Position numbers and translations under genes: made by a program. Positions 15,879 to 22,997 of a DNA stretch of 64,000 nucleotides are shown here, piece by piece. Every line of letters starts with the position of its first letter. The stretch's first letter is position 1. This stretch comes from an uncultured bacterium (GTDB lineage: Bacteria; Bacteroidota; Bacteroidia; Bacteroidales; Bacteroidaceae), in the NCBI GenBank assembly GCA_905215345.1, contig CAJMPR010000002.1:310001-374000 (forward strand), in the 5' to 3' direction. The notes under the pieces were generated by a model. The model saw only the letters and a list, made by a program, of their open reading frames with translations, searched no databases and was not told the origin of the DNA.

Positions 15879-16994
15879 ATGATGACCGAACGGAAGATTA
15901 TACATATTGATATGGATGCGTTCTATGCTTCTGTGGAGCAACGCGATAACCCTGAATTGCGCGGCAAACCCATCGCTGTGGGACATGCTGAGGAACGGGG
16001 CGTGGTAGCGGCGGCCAGTTATGAAGCCCGCCGTTACGGAGTTCGTTCGGCTATGGCATCGACAAAAGCGAAACGGCTGTGTCCGCAGCTTATCTTTATC
16101 CCCGGAAGGATGGATGTATATAAATCGGTATCCCGCCAGATTCATGAGATTTTCCATGAGTATACGGATATTATCGAACCTCTCTCTTTGGATGAGGCTT
16201 TCTTGGATGTAACGGAAAATAAGTCCGGTATGCCGCTTGCAGTGGATATTGCCAGAGAGATTAAGTTGAAAATCCGTGAAAGGTTACATTTAGTGGCTTC
16301 TGCGGGTGTATCTTACAATAAGTTTCTTGCCAAAATAGCTTCGGATTATCGAAAACCGGATGGATTGTGTACCATTCATCCGGATCAGGCATCAGATTTT
16401 ATCGCCCGTCTGCCCATTGAGAGTTTCTGGGGGGTAGGTCCGGTAACGGCCAAGAAGATGCATTCTTTGGGTATTCACAACGGAGAATTGTTACGTGGCT
16501 GTTCTCAAGCTACCTTGTTACGTGAGTTTGGTAAAGCCGGGACTGTATACTATGAATTTGCACGGGGAATTGATCTTCGTCCGGTAGAGGCGGTGCGTAT
16601 CCGAAAATCTATCGGATGTGAACATACATTGGAAAAAGATATCAACCGGCAATCATCCGTTATTATCGAACTATATCATACAGCGGTGGAGCTGGTGAGC
16701 CGCTTGGAACATAAAAAATTTCGAGGGAATACGTTGACTCTCAAAATCAAGTTTCATGATTTCAACCAGATAACCCGTAGTATTACACAAACTAAAGAAC
16801 TGATAGCCCTCGATGTGATTCTTCCTCTGGCAAAGCAATTGTTGAAAGAAGTGGATTACGAACATCACCCTATCCGCTTAATCGGTCTGTCTGTATCCAA
16901 CCCCCGTGAAGAAAATGATGAAAAAGGAGTCTGGGAACAGTTGAGTTTTGAATTTAGTGATTGGGATATTGGTGAATGGCGACAGAATAAATAA
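15879..16994 (+). CDS. dinB: DNA polymerase IV (Y-family translesion polymerase)
   Basis: The 371-residue protein has HIDMDAFYASVEQ at the N-terminus and SLDEAFLD near residue 105; these carry the catalytic acidic residues of Y-family polymerases. GVSYNKFLAKIASD and the FWGVGPVTAKKM helix-hairpin-helix thumb follow, then the little-finger domain. It performs error-prone bypass of DNA lesions. ATG ATG tandem starts occur at 15879/15882. The C-terminus ends soon after ISLSVSNP-type sequence without a long clamp-binding tail, although QLSFEF near the end may serve as the clamp-binding motif. Confidence 0.95.
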   Translation: MMTERKIIHIDMDAFYASVEQRDNPELRGKPIAVGHAEERGVVAAASYEARRYGVRSAMASTKAKRLCPQLIFIPGRMDVYKSVSRQIHEIFHEYTDIIEPLSLDEAFLDVTENKSGMPLAVDIAREIKLKIRERLHLVASAGVSYNKFLAKIASDYRKPDGLCTIHPDQASDFIARLPIESFWGVGPVTAKKMHSLGIHNGELLRGCSQATLLREFGKAGTVYYEFARGIDLRPVEAVRIRKSIGCEHTLEKDINRQSSVIIELYHTAVELVSRLEHKKFRGNTLTLKIKFHDFNQITRSITQTKELIALDVILPLAKQLLKEVDYEHHPIRLIGLSVSNPREENDEKGVWEQLSFEFSDWDIGEWRQNK

Positions 16995-17070
16995 AGTGCG
17001 GCATGTGTGTACTCCGGTAATGTTTGGCATAATTCTGCACAAAATATAGAAATAATATCGCGCACTTGAT

Positions 17071-17078
17071 TATCTTTG
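17071..17078 (+). promoter_or_regulatory. -7 promoter element of the YccF gene
   Basis: TATCTTTG at 17071-17078 lies 29 bases before ATG 17108, which excludes the start at 17066. Confidence 0.55.
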
Positions 17079-17107
17079 TCATTAGGAATATAAAAACACA
17101 TGAAGTT

Positions 17108-17482
17108 ATGGGATGCCTGATGAATATATTGTGGTTGGTATTTGGTGGTATTTTTACCGCTGTGGAGTATATTATTGCCAGTTTGCTGATGATGGTTACC
17201 ATTGTAGGCATACCATTTGGTATGCAAACTATGAAAATGGCGGGACTTGCCTTGTGGCCTTTCGGGAAGGAAGTCCGTAGCGGGGGACGCTCGAGTGGTT
17301 GCCTTTATGTACTGATGAATGTGCTGTGGATCTTTTTTGGCGGTATATGGATATGCCTTTCACATTTAGGTTTCGGGGTGGTGCTGTGTATTACGATTAT
17401 CGGAATTCCTTTTGGAATGCAGCACTTCAAACTGGCAGCATTGTCACTGGCGCCTTTTGGAAAAGATATTATTACGGTTTGA
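17108..17482 (+). CDS. YccF-family inner membrane protein
   Basis: The 124-residue protein carries a tandem duplication diagnostic of YccF (DUF307). NILWLVFGGIF...VGIPFGMQTMKMAGLALWPFGKE is repeated as NVLWIFFGGIW...IGIPFGMQHFKLAALSLAPFGKD. Four hydrophobic segments are expected in the inner membrane. The function of the family is poorly known. The gene is followed by a strong terminator and stands alone. Confidence 0.88.
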   Translation: MGCLMNILWLVFGGIFTAVEYIIASLLMMVTIVGIPFGMQTMKMAGLALWPFGKEVRSGGRSSGCLYVLMNVLWIFFGGIWICLSHLGFGVVLCITIIGIPFGMQHFKLAALSLAPFGKDIITV

Positions 17483-17515
17483 TAGGCTTGTCAAAGCGGT
17501 ATATGAGAAAAAGAA

Positions 17516-17547
17516 GAGGGCGGGGAACTAATAAGTTTCCCGCCCTC
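17516..17547 (+). terminator. Terminator after the YccF gene
   Basis: GAGGGCGGG (17516-17524) pairs with CCCGCCCTC (17539-17547) around an AACTAATAAGTT loop region that also pairs; ATTTTATTT follows. It also separates the convergent 46-residue gene. Confidence 0.8.
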
Positions 17548-17571
17548 GTTCATTTTATTTAAAGGTGTAAT

Positions 17572-17712
17572 TTACATGGTAAGTGTAGCTTGCTTTGCAA
17601 GCAGTTTCTGCAATTTGCCATTTAAAGTTTGGCACATAGTTCCGTTACCCATTGCCTGATAGCGTTTGATACGGTACTGTAACATCAAAATTTCATTAGA
17701 ACTCTTTTTCAT
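17572..17712 (-). CDS. 46-residue basic small protein, unknown function
   Basis: On the minus strand, ATG at 17712 opens a 46-codon frame ending in TAA at 17572. The product is rich in Lys, Gln and Leu (MKKSSNEILMLQYRIKRYQ... QKLLAKQATLTM) and is predicted to be helical and basic. A TATCTTTG box lies at 17804-17797, about 85 bases upstream, and the strong YccF terminator borders it downstream. The clean frame, the promoter and the basic helical composition support a real gene. A nucleic-acid- or ribosome-binding role is only a guess. Confidence 0.65.
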   Translation of the reverse strand: MKKSSNEILMLQYRIKRYQAMGNGTMCQTLNGKLQKLLAKQATLTM

Positions 17713-17796
17713 AATCTTCTTTTTTTGTGCCTTCCGCGTTTCGGAAAGCGATTAAACATCTTTTCTTGTTTTCTCTCGTTTCTTTTATTAACGCTG

Positions 17797-17804
17797 CAAA
17801 GATA
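17797..17804 (-). promoter_or_regulatory. -7 promoter element of the small-protein gene
   Basis: The complement reads TATCTTTG; the resulting leader is roughly 80 nt. Confidence 0.5.
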
Positions 17805-17944
17805 CGAAAAGTTTTCGAGAAATATGTTTTATAACATAAAAATATGCGTTTTTTCTTCTTTTTCTTTGATTGTATCAGGCAGAAATGGTAGCATATTACA
17901 AATATGTTACAATGTGTAATACGCTTTTTCTCAGTTTTATTCCT

Positions 17945-17952
17945 TATCTTTG
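17945..17952 (+). promoter_or_regulatory. -7 promoter element of the glutamine synthetase gene
   Basis: TATCTTTG at 17945-17952, 35 bases upstream of ATG 17987. Confidence 0.55.
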
Positions 17953-17986
17953 AAGCTATTAAGTAACGCTTAAAAAAAGGAATATA

Positions 17987-19498
17987 ATGAAAAACGACGA
18001 AAAAGAATTAGTAATGAATGCCAATGAATTAGTGGCATTCCTGGGAATACCTGCACGTGAGTTTACCAAAAAGCATATCATGCAGTTTATTCAGGAAAAG
18101 GATATTCGTATGGTGAACTTTATGTATCCCGCAGGAGACGGAAGGTTGAAGACGTTGAATTTTGTAATAACTAACTTTGCATATCTGGATGCTATTCTTA
18201 CTTGTGGTGAACGAGTGGATGGTTCCAGCTTATTTCCTTTCATAGAGGCCGGTAGCAGTGACCTTTACGTAGTTCCCCGCTTCAGTACGGCTTTTGTTGA
18301 TCCGTTTGCCGAGATTCCGACGCTGTCCATGCTGTGTTCCTTCTTCAATAAGGACGGTCAGTTTCTGGAAAGTTCTCCCGAATATACCCTGCATAAGGCA
18401 AGTAAGGCATTTACAGAGGTAACGGGAATGGAGTTTCAGGCAATGGGTGAACTGGAATATTATGTCATTGCTCCTAATCCGGGTATGTATCCGGCAACCG
18501 ACCAAAGGGGATATCATGAATCGGGCCCTTATGCCAAGTTCAACGATTTTCGTATGGAATGTATGTCGTACATCGCACAGACCGGTGGACAAATTAAGTA
18601 CGGACATTCTGAGGTTGGTAACTTTACTTTGGGTGATAATATCTACGAACAGAATGAAATAGAATTCCTTCCGGTTCGCGTAGAAGAAGCTGCCGACCAA
18701 TTGATGATTGCCAAATGGGTGATCCGGAATCTGGCATTCAGCTATGGGTACGATGTGACGTTTGCTCCTAAAATTACTACCGGAAAGGCCGGCTCAGGAT
18801 TGCATATCCATATGCGTATTATGAAAGATGGTAAGAACCAGATGCTGAAAGACGGTGTACTTTCTGAAACTGCCCGTAAGGCTATTGCGGGAATGATGAC
18901 GTTGGCTCCTTCCATTACGGCATTTGGAAATACGAATCCTACATCCTATTTCCGGTTGGTTCCGCATCAGGAAGCACCTACTAATGTTTGTTGGGGCGAC
19001 CGTAACCGTTCTGTTTTGGTTCGTGTGCCGTTGGGATGGGCTGCTAAGTCGGATATGTGCGTATTAGCTAATCCATTGGAAGCTGCCAGCGAATATGATA
19101 CTACTCAGAAGCAAACGGTAGAAATGCGTTCTCCGGACGGTTCGGCAGATATATATCAGTTGTTAGCCGGATTGGCCGTAGCTTGCAGGCACGGATTCGA
19201 GATGGATAATGCTCTTGCTGTTGCAGAGAAGACTTATGTCAACGTTAATATTCATCAGAAAGAGAATGCTGATAAATTGAGTGCCTTAGCACAGTTGCCT
19301 GATAGTTGTGCAGCGTCAGCCGAGTGTTTGCAGAAGCAACGTAATGCCTTTGAACAATATAATGTGTTCAGTCCTGCCATGATTGATGCTATCATCCGCA
19401 AACTTCAGGGATATAATGACCGTACGCTCCGTGCAGACTTGCAGAATTCTCCTGAGGAGATGTTGGAACTGGTACAGAAATATTTCCATTGCGGATAA
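17987..19498 (+). CDS. glnA: Glutamine synthetase (GlnA-type)
   Basis: The 503-residue protein has the beta-grasp N-terminal domain (IRMVNFMYPAGDGRLK) and catalytic-domain motifs: MGELEYYV with the metal-binding Glu, GSGLHIHMRI with the active-site His, NPTSYFRLVPHQEAPTN for the glutamate site, and RSVLVRVPLGW. It makes glutamine from glutamate, ammonia and ATP and is the main nitrogen-entry step. The length lies between GlnA-I (about 470) and GlnN (about 730). No NPKFL-like adenylylation loop is evident. A LytTR regulator begins 12 bases after its stop. Confidence 0.88.
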   Translation: MKNDEKELVMNANELVAFLGIPAREFTKKHIMQFIQEKDIRMVNFMYPAGDGRLKTLNFVITNFAYLDAILTCGERVDGSSLFPFIEAGSSDLYVVPRFSTAFVDPFAEIPTLSMLCSFFNKDGQFLESSPEYTLHKASKAFTEVTGMEFQAMGELEYYVIAPNPGMYPATDQRGYHESGPYAKFNDFRMECMSYIAQTGGQIKYGHSEVGNFTLGDNIYEQNEIEFLPVRVEEAADQLMIAKWVIRNLAFSYGYDVTFAPKITTGKAGSGLHIHMRIMKDGKNQMLKDGVLSETARKAIAGMMTLAPSITAFGNTNPTSYFRLVPHQEAPTNVCWGDRNRSVLVRVPLGWAAKSDMCVLANPLEAASEYDTTQKQTVEMRSPDGSADIYQLLAGLAVACRHGFEMDNALAVAEKTYVNVNIHQKENADKLSALAQLPDSCAASAECLQKQRNAFEQYNVFSPAMIDAIIRKLQGYNDRTLRADLQNSPEEMLELVQKYFHCG

Positions 19499-19510
19499 AA
19501 TGCAGAAGTG

Positions 19511-20407
19511 ATGAGCAAATTGACTGAACTCCTGCAAAGTCCTTATCCCACTCTTTGTCAGCGTTGGAAGACGGTGCTGATTTCTCCGTTAATCGTCTTT
19601 CTGATACTTTATTTGTTACAGCCATTTGGGATTTCCCAAATGGCTGGAGCTAATAAAGTCCTGTTGCTGTTGGGATATGGGGTAGTGTCTGCTATTGCAT
19701 TGAGTATAGCTGTGTATCTGTTGCCCGTCTTATTTCCATCTTATTACAAAGAACAGGCGTGGATGGTATGGAAAAATCTGCTCAACATTGTATTGATGTG
19801 CTTTTTGATTACTGTCGGTAATTGGTTGTATACTTCGTGGATATATGAGCAGACATTGAATTGGCAGTTGTTTTGTATTTGTTTACTTTGGATGGCTTTG
19901 TTGTCTCCTTTCCCCATTGTGATTTTTACAATGTGGAACAGGAACTTGCAGTTGGCACGGAATCTTCGGGAAGCGACGGAAATGAATTTCTATCTTTCAA
20001 AGAAGATTTCTCAGGAGGATAGAGACTATTCTCAGGAAGAAAAAGAATTTGGTCCGGATGTCCTGGTCTTTTCCGGTGGTACCCGGGAAATGTTGGAAAT
20101 GAAAGCCGCTCAGTTTTTGTATGCCGAGGCGGAAGGTAATTATGTGGAAGTGAATTATCTTTCTACCGGAGATGGCAAAGTGGCTAAAAAACTATTGCGT
20201 CTAACCATGAAGCAGGCGGAAGAAGCAGTAGAGACTTGCTCTTTTATTATCCGTTGTCATCGTGCCTTTTTGGTAAATATCGGGGCAGTAGTGAAAGTGG
20301 ATGGAAATTCCCAGGGATACCGCTTACTGTTGGAGGGGTGCGAGAGTGAGGTACCCGTTTCCAGGGCTTATGCAAAAGGAGTCAAAATGAGGATAGAAGG
20401 CAAGTAA
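19511..20407 (+). CDS. Membrane-anchored LytTR-domain transcription regulator
   Basis: The 298-residue protein has four hydrophobic segments (about 25-45, 50-72, 88-108 and 118-145), then a linker, and a C-terminal LytTR DNA-binding domain (about 195-298). The latter shows FLYAEAEGNYVEVNYL, LRLTMKQAEEAV and FIIRCHRAFLVNIGAVVKV, with the canonical CHRAFLVN core. It lacks a receiver domain, so the membrane part may sense directly. It lies immediately after the glutamine synthetase gene and is probably co-transcribed; target genes are unknown, the TonB receptor downstream being a candidate. Confidence 0.85.
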   Translation: MSKLTELLQSPYPTLCQRWKTVLISPLIVFLILYLLQPFGISQMAGANKVLLLLGYGVVSAIALSIAVYLLPVLFPSYYKEQAWMVWKNLLNIVLMCFLITVGNWLYTSWIYEQTLNWQLFCICLLWMALLSPFPIVIFTMWNRNLQLARNLREATEMNFYLSKKISQEDRDYSQEEKEFGPDVLVFSGGTREMLEMKAAQFLYAEAEGNYVEVNYLSTGDGKVAKKLLRLTMKQAEEAVETCSFIIRCHRAFLVNIGAVVKVDGNSQGYRLLLEGCESEVPVSRAYAKGVKMRIEGK

Positions 20408-20468
20408 TAATATAGTCATTCGTCACAGAAATACGTCACTCGTCACAGGGGCGTTTGTCGTTTATCAC

Positions 20469-20500
20469 ATATCCGGGCTGTCTGTCCCGGATATTTTTTT
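20469..20500 (+). terminator. Rho-independent terminator after the LytTR gene
   Basis: ATATCCGGG (20469-20477) and CCCGGATAT (20486-20494) form a perfect 9-bp stem followed by seven T residues. The T-run also borders the -33 element (TTTG at 20498) of the next promoter. Confidence 0.85.
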
Positions 20501-20517
20501 GCCCGAAACTCTTCCTC

Positions 20518-20525
20518 TATGTTTG
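20518..20525 (+). promoter_or_regulatory. -7 promoter element of the TonB-receptor operon
   Basis: TATGTTTG at 20518-20525 fits TAnnTTTG; a TTTG 16 bases upstream may be the -33 element. Confidence 0.5.
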
Positions 20526-20554
20526 CAATGTCAAACGAAATGAAAAAGGAAGAG

Positions 20555-22474
20555 ATGAAACGTAGAATTATTATTTTAAGTGCAGGCTTGGTTCTGTTTT
20601 TACAATCAGTTGCAGCGCAAAAAACAGTAACGGATACCATTCGAATCAAATTTAATATTGATAGTGTCGGTTTGGAAGAAGTGGTTGTAAAAGGAGCACG
20701 TACTCCTGCTGCCAACAGTCGTTGGAGTGACATGCATCCGGTGGAATTAGTCACGGTGGGTGGGGCGAACGGTGATTTGTACAAAGCTTTGCAAACTTTA
20801 CCGGGAACACAAGTGCAGGGTGAAAGCGGTCACCTGCTGGTACGCGGTGGAAGCAGTAACGAAACACAGACTTATATAGACGGGATGCATGTATTGAATC
20901 CTTATACTTCGACCGGTATCAATACCCCTGCTCGTAGCCGTTATTCTACTTTCATGTTCAGCGGGGTTAATCTGGCTTCGGGTGGTGCTTCACAGGAATA
21001 TGGAGAAGCACTTTCGGCGGTACTTCCGTTGGAAACGAAAGACAAGAGTCCGGTTAACAAGTTAGGAGTTAATGCTTCCATTGTGGGAGTAGGAGGTGGC
21101 GGTACGCACACTTTGGATAAAGCCTCTCTGTCAGTAGATTTGAACTACCAAAACTTAGGATTGTATGATAAAGCTTTTCCCGGACGAAAAGATTTTGAAA
21201 TGCCTTACCGTATGTATTCAGGTGCCGCACAATTCCGTTACACTCCCGATGATGCGACAACTTTGAAGATATATGCTCAATATGACCGTACGGATCTTTC
21301 TGCCTATGAAGGGGATGAACGCAGGTTGTTTGCTATAGGTGATGATAACGTTTATCTGAATGCTACTTTCCGTCGTCGTACAAAGGGAAACTGGAACTGG
21401 TTTGCAGGAGCTGCTTTCTCTTATTACGAGCAAAAGATAGGCAGTGCCGCTATTGCCGGTGATGATTGGTTGGAACGTCAGCGGGAATTACACCTGAAGA
21501 CGAAACTTTTCAAACGTCTTTCTCCTTCTTTCCGGCTGGATATGGGGTTGGAAAGTTATATCCGCCATTATGAGAATCACTATCAGTTTTCGGAGATTGA
21601 CAACCGTAATCGTATGTCGCCCGCTATCAGTGCAGGTTTCCTCTCGGCTACTTATTATCCGGTGGAACAATTGAAAGCTGAACTTTCTTTCCGGTCGGAA
21701 TATTCCTCATTGAACCGGAAGATGAACTTCTCTCCCCGTTTGGCTTTGAATTATTATTGGGGTGATGTAATGCTGTCCGGTACTTTAGGACGTTATACCC
21801 AGTTGCCGGAGAACCGCTATCTGGTACTCAACCGGAAGTTAATGTCCGAGGCATGTGTACAGTATAACTTGGGTGCTCAGTACGAACACGAAGGGCGTTT
21901 CTACAAGGCTGAGTTTTATTATAAGAATTATGACCGGCTCGCTTTACAAGAAACAAATGGTGCAATGACTTTACTGACTTCCAACGGCTATGGTCGTAGT
22001 AAGGGTATAGATATTTTCTTCAATGACCGTGCACTATTGAAAAACTTCGAATATCAGCTTTCTTATACCTATAATATCTCCCAGAGGAAATACCAGGAAT
22101 ATACAGAATTGACTACCCCTCAATATGCCACCCGCCATAATGCGGCAGCCGTTGTGAAATATACTTTACCTCGCTTGCATACCATCATCGGGCTGACCGA
22201 CCGTTTCAGTAGCGGGCGTCCTTATCATAATCCCAATCTGCCGGGACTGATGAACGATGAGGTGCAACCGTATAACAGTCTTGACCTGGGACTGACTTTC
22301 CTGATGAGTAAGAAAGTAATAATACATGCTTCCGTTACCAACATTCTTTGCCGGAAAAATGAGTTTGGTAAGATCGATAACAAGGCTGTTTTAGCTTCCG
22401 GCGATCATTTCTTTTATATTGGCATATACGTTACATTGGGAAAGAAAGCGGCTTATGATGTTTCTAATTTTTAA
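20555..22474 (+). CDS. TonB-dependent outer-membrane receptor
   Basis: The 639-residue product starts MKRRIIILSAGLVLFLQ with signal cleavage near VAAQ. ATG at 20555 is favoured by GGAAGAG just upstream, although two other ATGs lie at 20528 and 20540. A short segment with GLEEVVVKGARTPAA resembles a TonB-box/plug start, followed by the plug (LQTLPGTQVQGESGHLLVRGGSSNETQTYIDGMHV is spread over about 85-120) and a beta-barrel ending in aromatic F at the C-terminus. There is no CarboxypepD_reg extension. It imports a small ligand such as a metal chelate or cofactor; the substrate is not predictable. A DUF2141 gene follows. Confidence 0.88.
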   Translation: MKRRIIILSAGLVLFLQSVAAQKTVTDTIRIKFNIDSVGLEEVVVKGARTPAANSRWSDMHPVELVTVGGANGDLYKALQTLPGTQVQGESGHLLVRGGSSNETQTYIDGMHVLNPYTSTGINTPARSRYSTFMFSGVNLASGGASQEYGEALSAVLPLETKDKSPVNKLGVNASIVGVGGGGTHTLDKASLSVDLNYQNLGLYDKAFPGRKDFEMPYRMYSGAAQFRYTPDDATTLKIYAQYDRTDLSAYEGDERRLFAIGDDNVYLNATFRRRTKGNWNWFAGAAFSYYEQKIGSAAIAGDDWLERQRELHLKTKLFKRLSPSFRLDMGLESYIRHYENHYQFSEIDNRNRMSPAISAGFLSATYYPVEQLKAELSFRSEYSSLNRKMNFSPRLALNYYWGDVMLSGTLGRYTQLPENRYLVLNRKLMSEACVQYNLGAQYEHEGRFYKAEFYYKNYDRLALQETNGAMTLLTSNGYGRSKGIDIFFNDRALLKNFEYQLSYTYNISQRKYQEYTELTTPQYATRHNAAAVVKYTLPRLHTIIGLTDRFSSGRPYHNPNLPGLMNDEVQPYNSLDLGLTFLMSKKVIIHASVTNILCRKNEFGKIDNKAVLASGDHFFYIGIYVTLGKKAAYDVSNF

Positions 22475-22516
22475 GAACAATACAATTTATTATTAATCCA
22501 TTAAAAAACAAAGAAA

Positions 22517-22930
22517 ATGAAAACACTGGTTATTTTCCTGACAATGATGTTACAAAGTGCAGCTCAACTACTGGTTGCGCAAACTCTGACAATTGAAGTA
22601 CGTGATATTGAAAAGGTGGAAGGGCAACTTTATGTAGCCATCTATCATTCGGAAGAAACTTTCATGAAGAAGCCTTTGGCAGCTTTCCGGGTGGAAATAA
22701 AAGATAAGGTCGTTTCCGTGCCTTGTACGGGTTTGCCGACGGGCACGTATGCTGTTTCCCTGTTTCAGGATGAGAATGGAAACGGAAAACTGGATACGGG
22801 TGCTTTCGGCATTCCTACGGAGAAATTTGCTTTCAGCAATGATGCCGAAGGGGTAATGGGGCCTCCTACCTATAAAAAATGTAGTTTTACGTTTTCTGAG
22901 GATATTACTCTGGTGGTACATTTGAAATAA
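22517..22930 (+). CDS. DUF2141-family exported protein
   Basis: The 137-residue protein has an N-terminal signal (MKTLVIFLTMMLQSAAQLLVAQ) and the DUF2141 core: VEGQLYVAIYHSEETFM, LPTGTYAVSLFQDENGNGKLDT, and FGIPTEKFAFSN. The acidic DENGNGKLD loop looks like a calcium-type site. Function is unknown; the family is often found beside TonB receptors, as here, where it starts 42 bases after the receptor's stop and probably shares its operon. Confidence 0.85.
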   Translation: MKTLVIFLTMMLQSAAQLLVAQTLTIEVRDIEKVEGQLYVAIYHSEETFMKKPLAAFRVEIKDKVVSVPCTGLPTGTYAVSLFQDENGNGKLDTGAFGIPTEKFAFSNDAEGVMGPPTYKKCSFTFSEDITLVVHLK

Positions 22931-22964
22931 CTGCGATATATTTTCTTTTCCGTTCATTTTACAT

Positions 22965-22972
22965 TAATTTTG
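22965..22972 (+). promoter_or_regulatory. Possible -7 promoter element of the transglutaminase-like gene
   Basis: TAATTTTG at 22965-22972 fits TAnnTTTG and sits 25 bases before ATG 22998. Confidence 0.45.
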
Positions 22973-22997
22973 TAGCTCAACCTTATTGGATTACATT

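Noticed and set aside
20408..20445. Tandem repeat TCATTCGTCACAG / TCACTCGTCACAG
   Set aside because: Two short imperfect copies behind the LytTR stop; too little to call a regulatory or mobile element.
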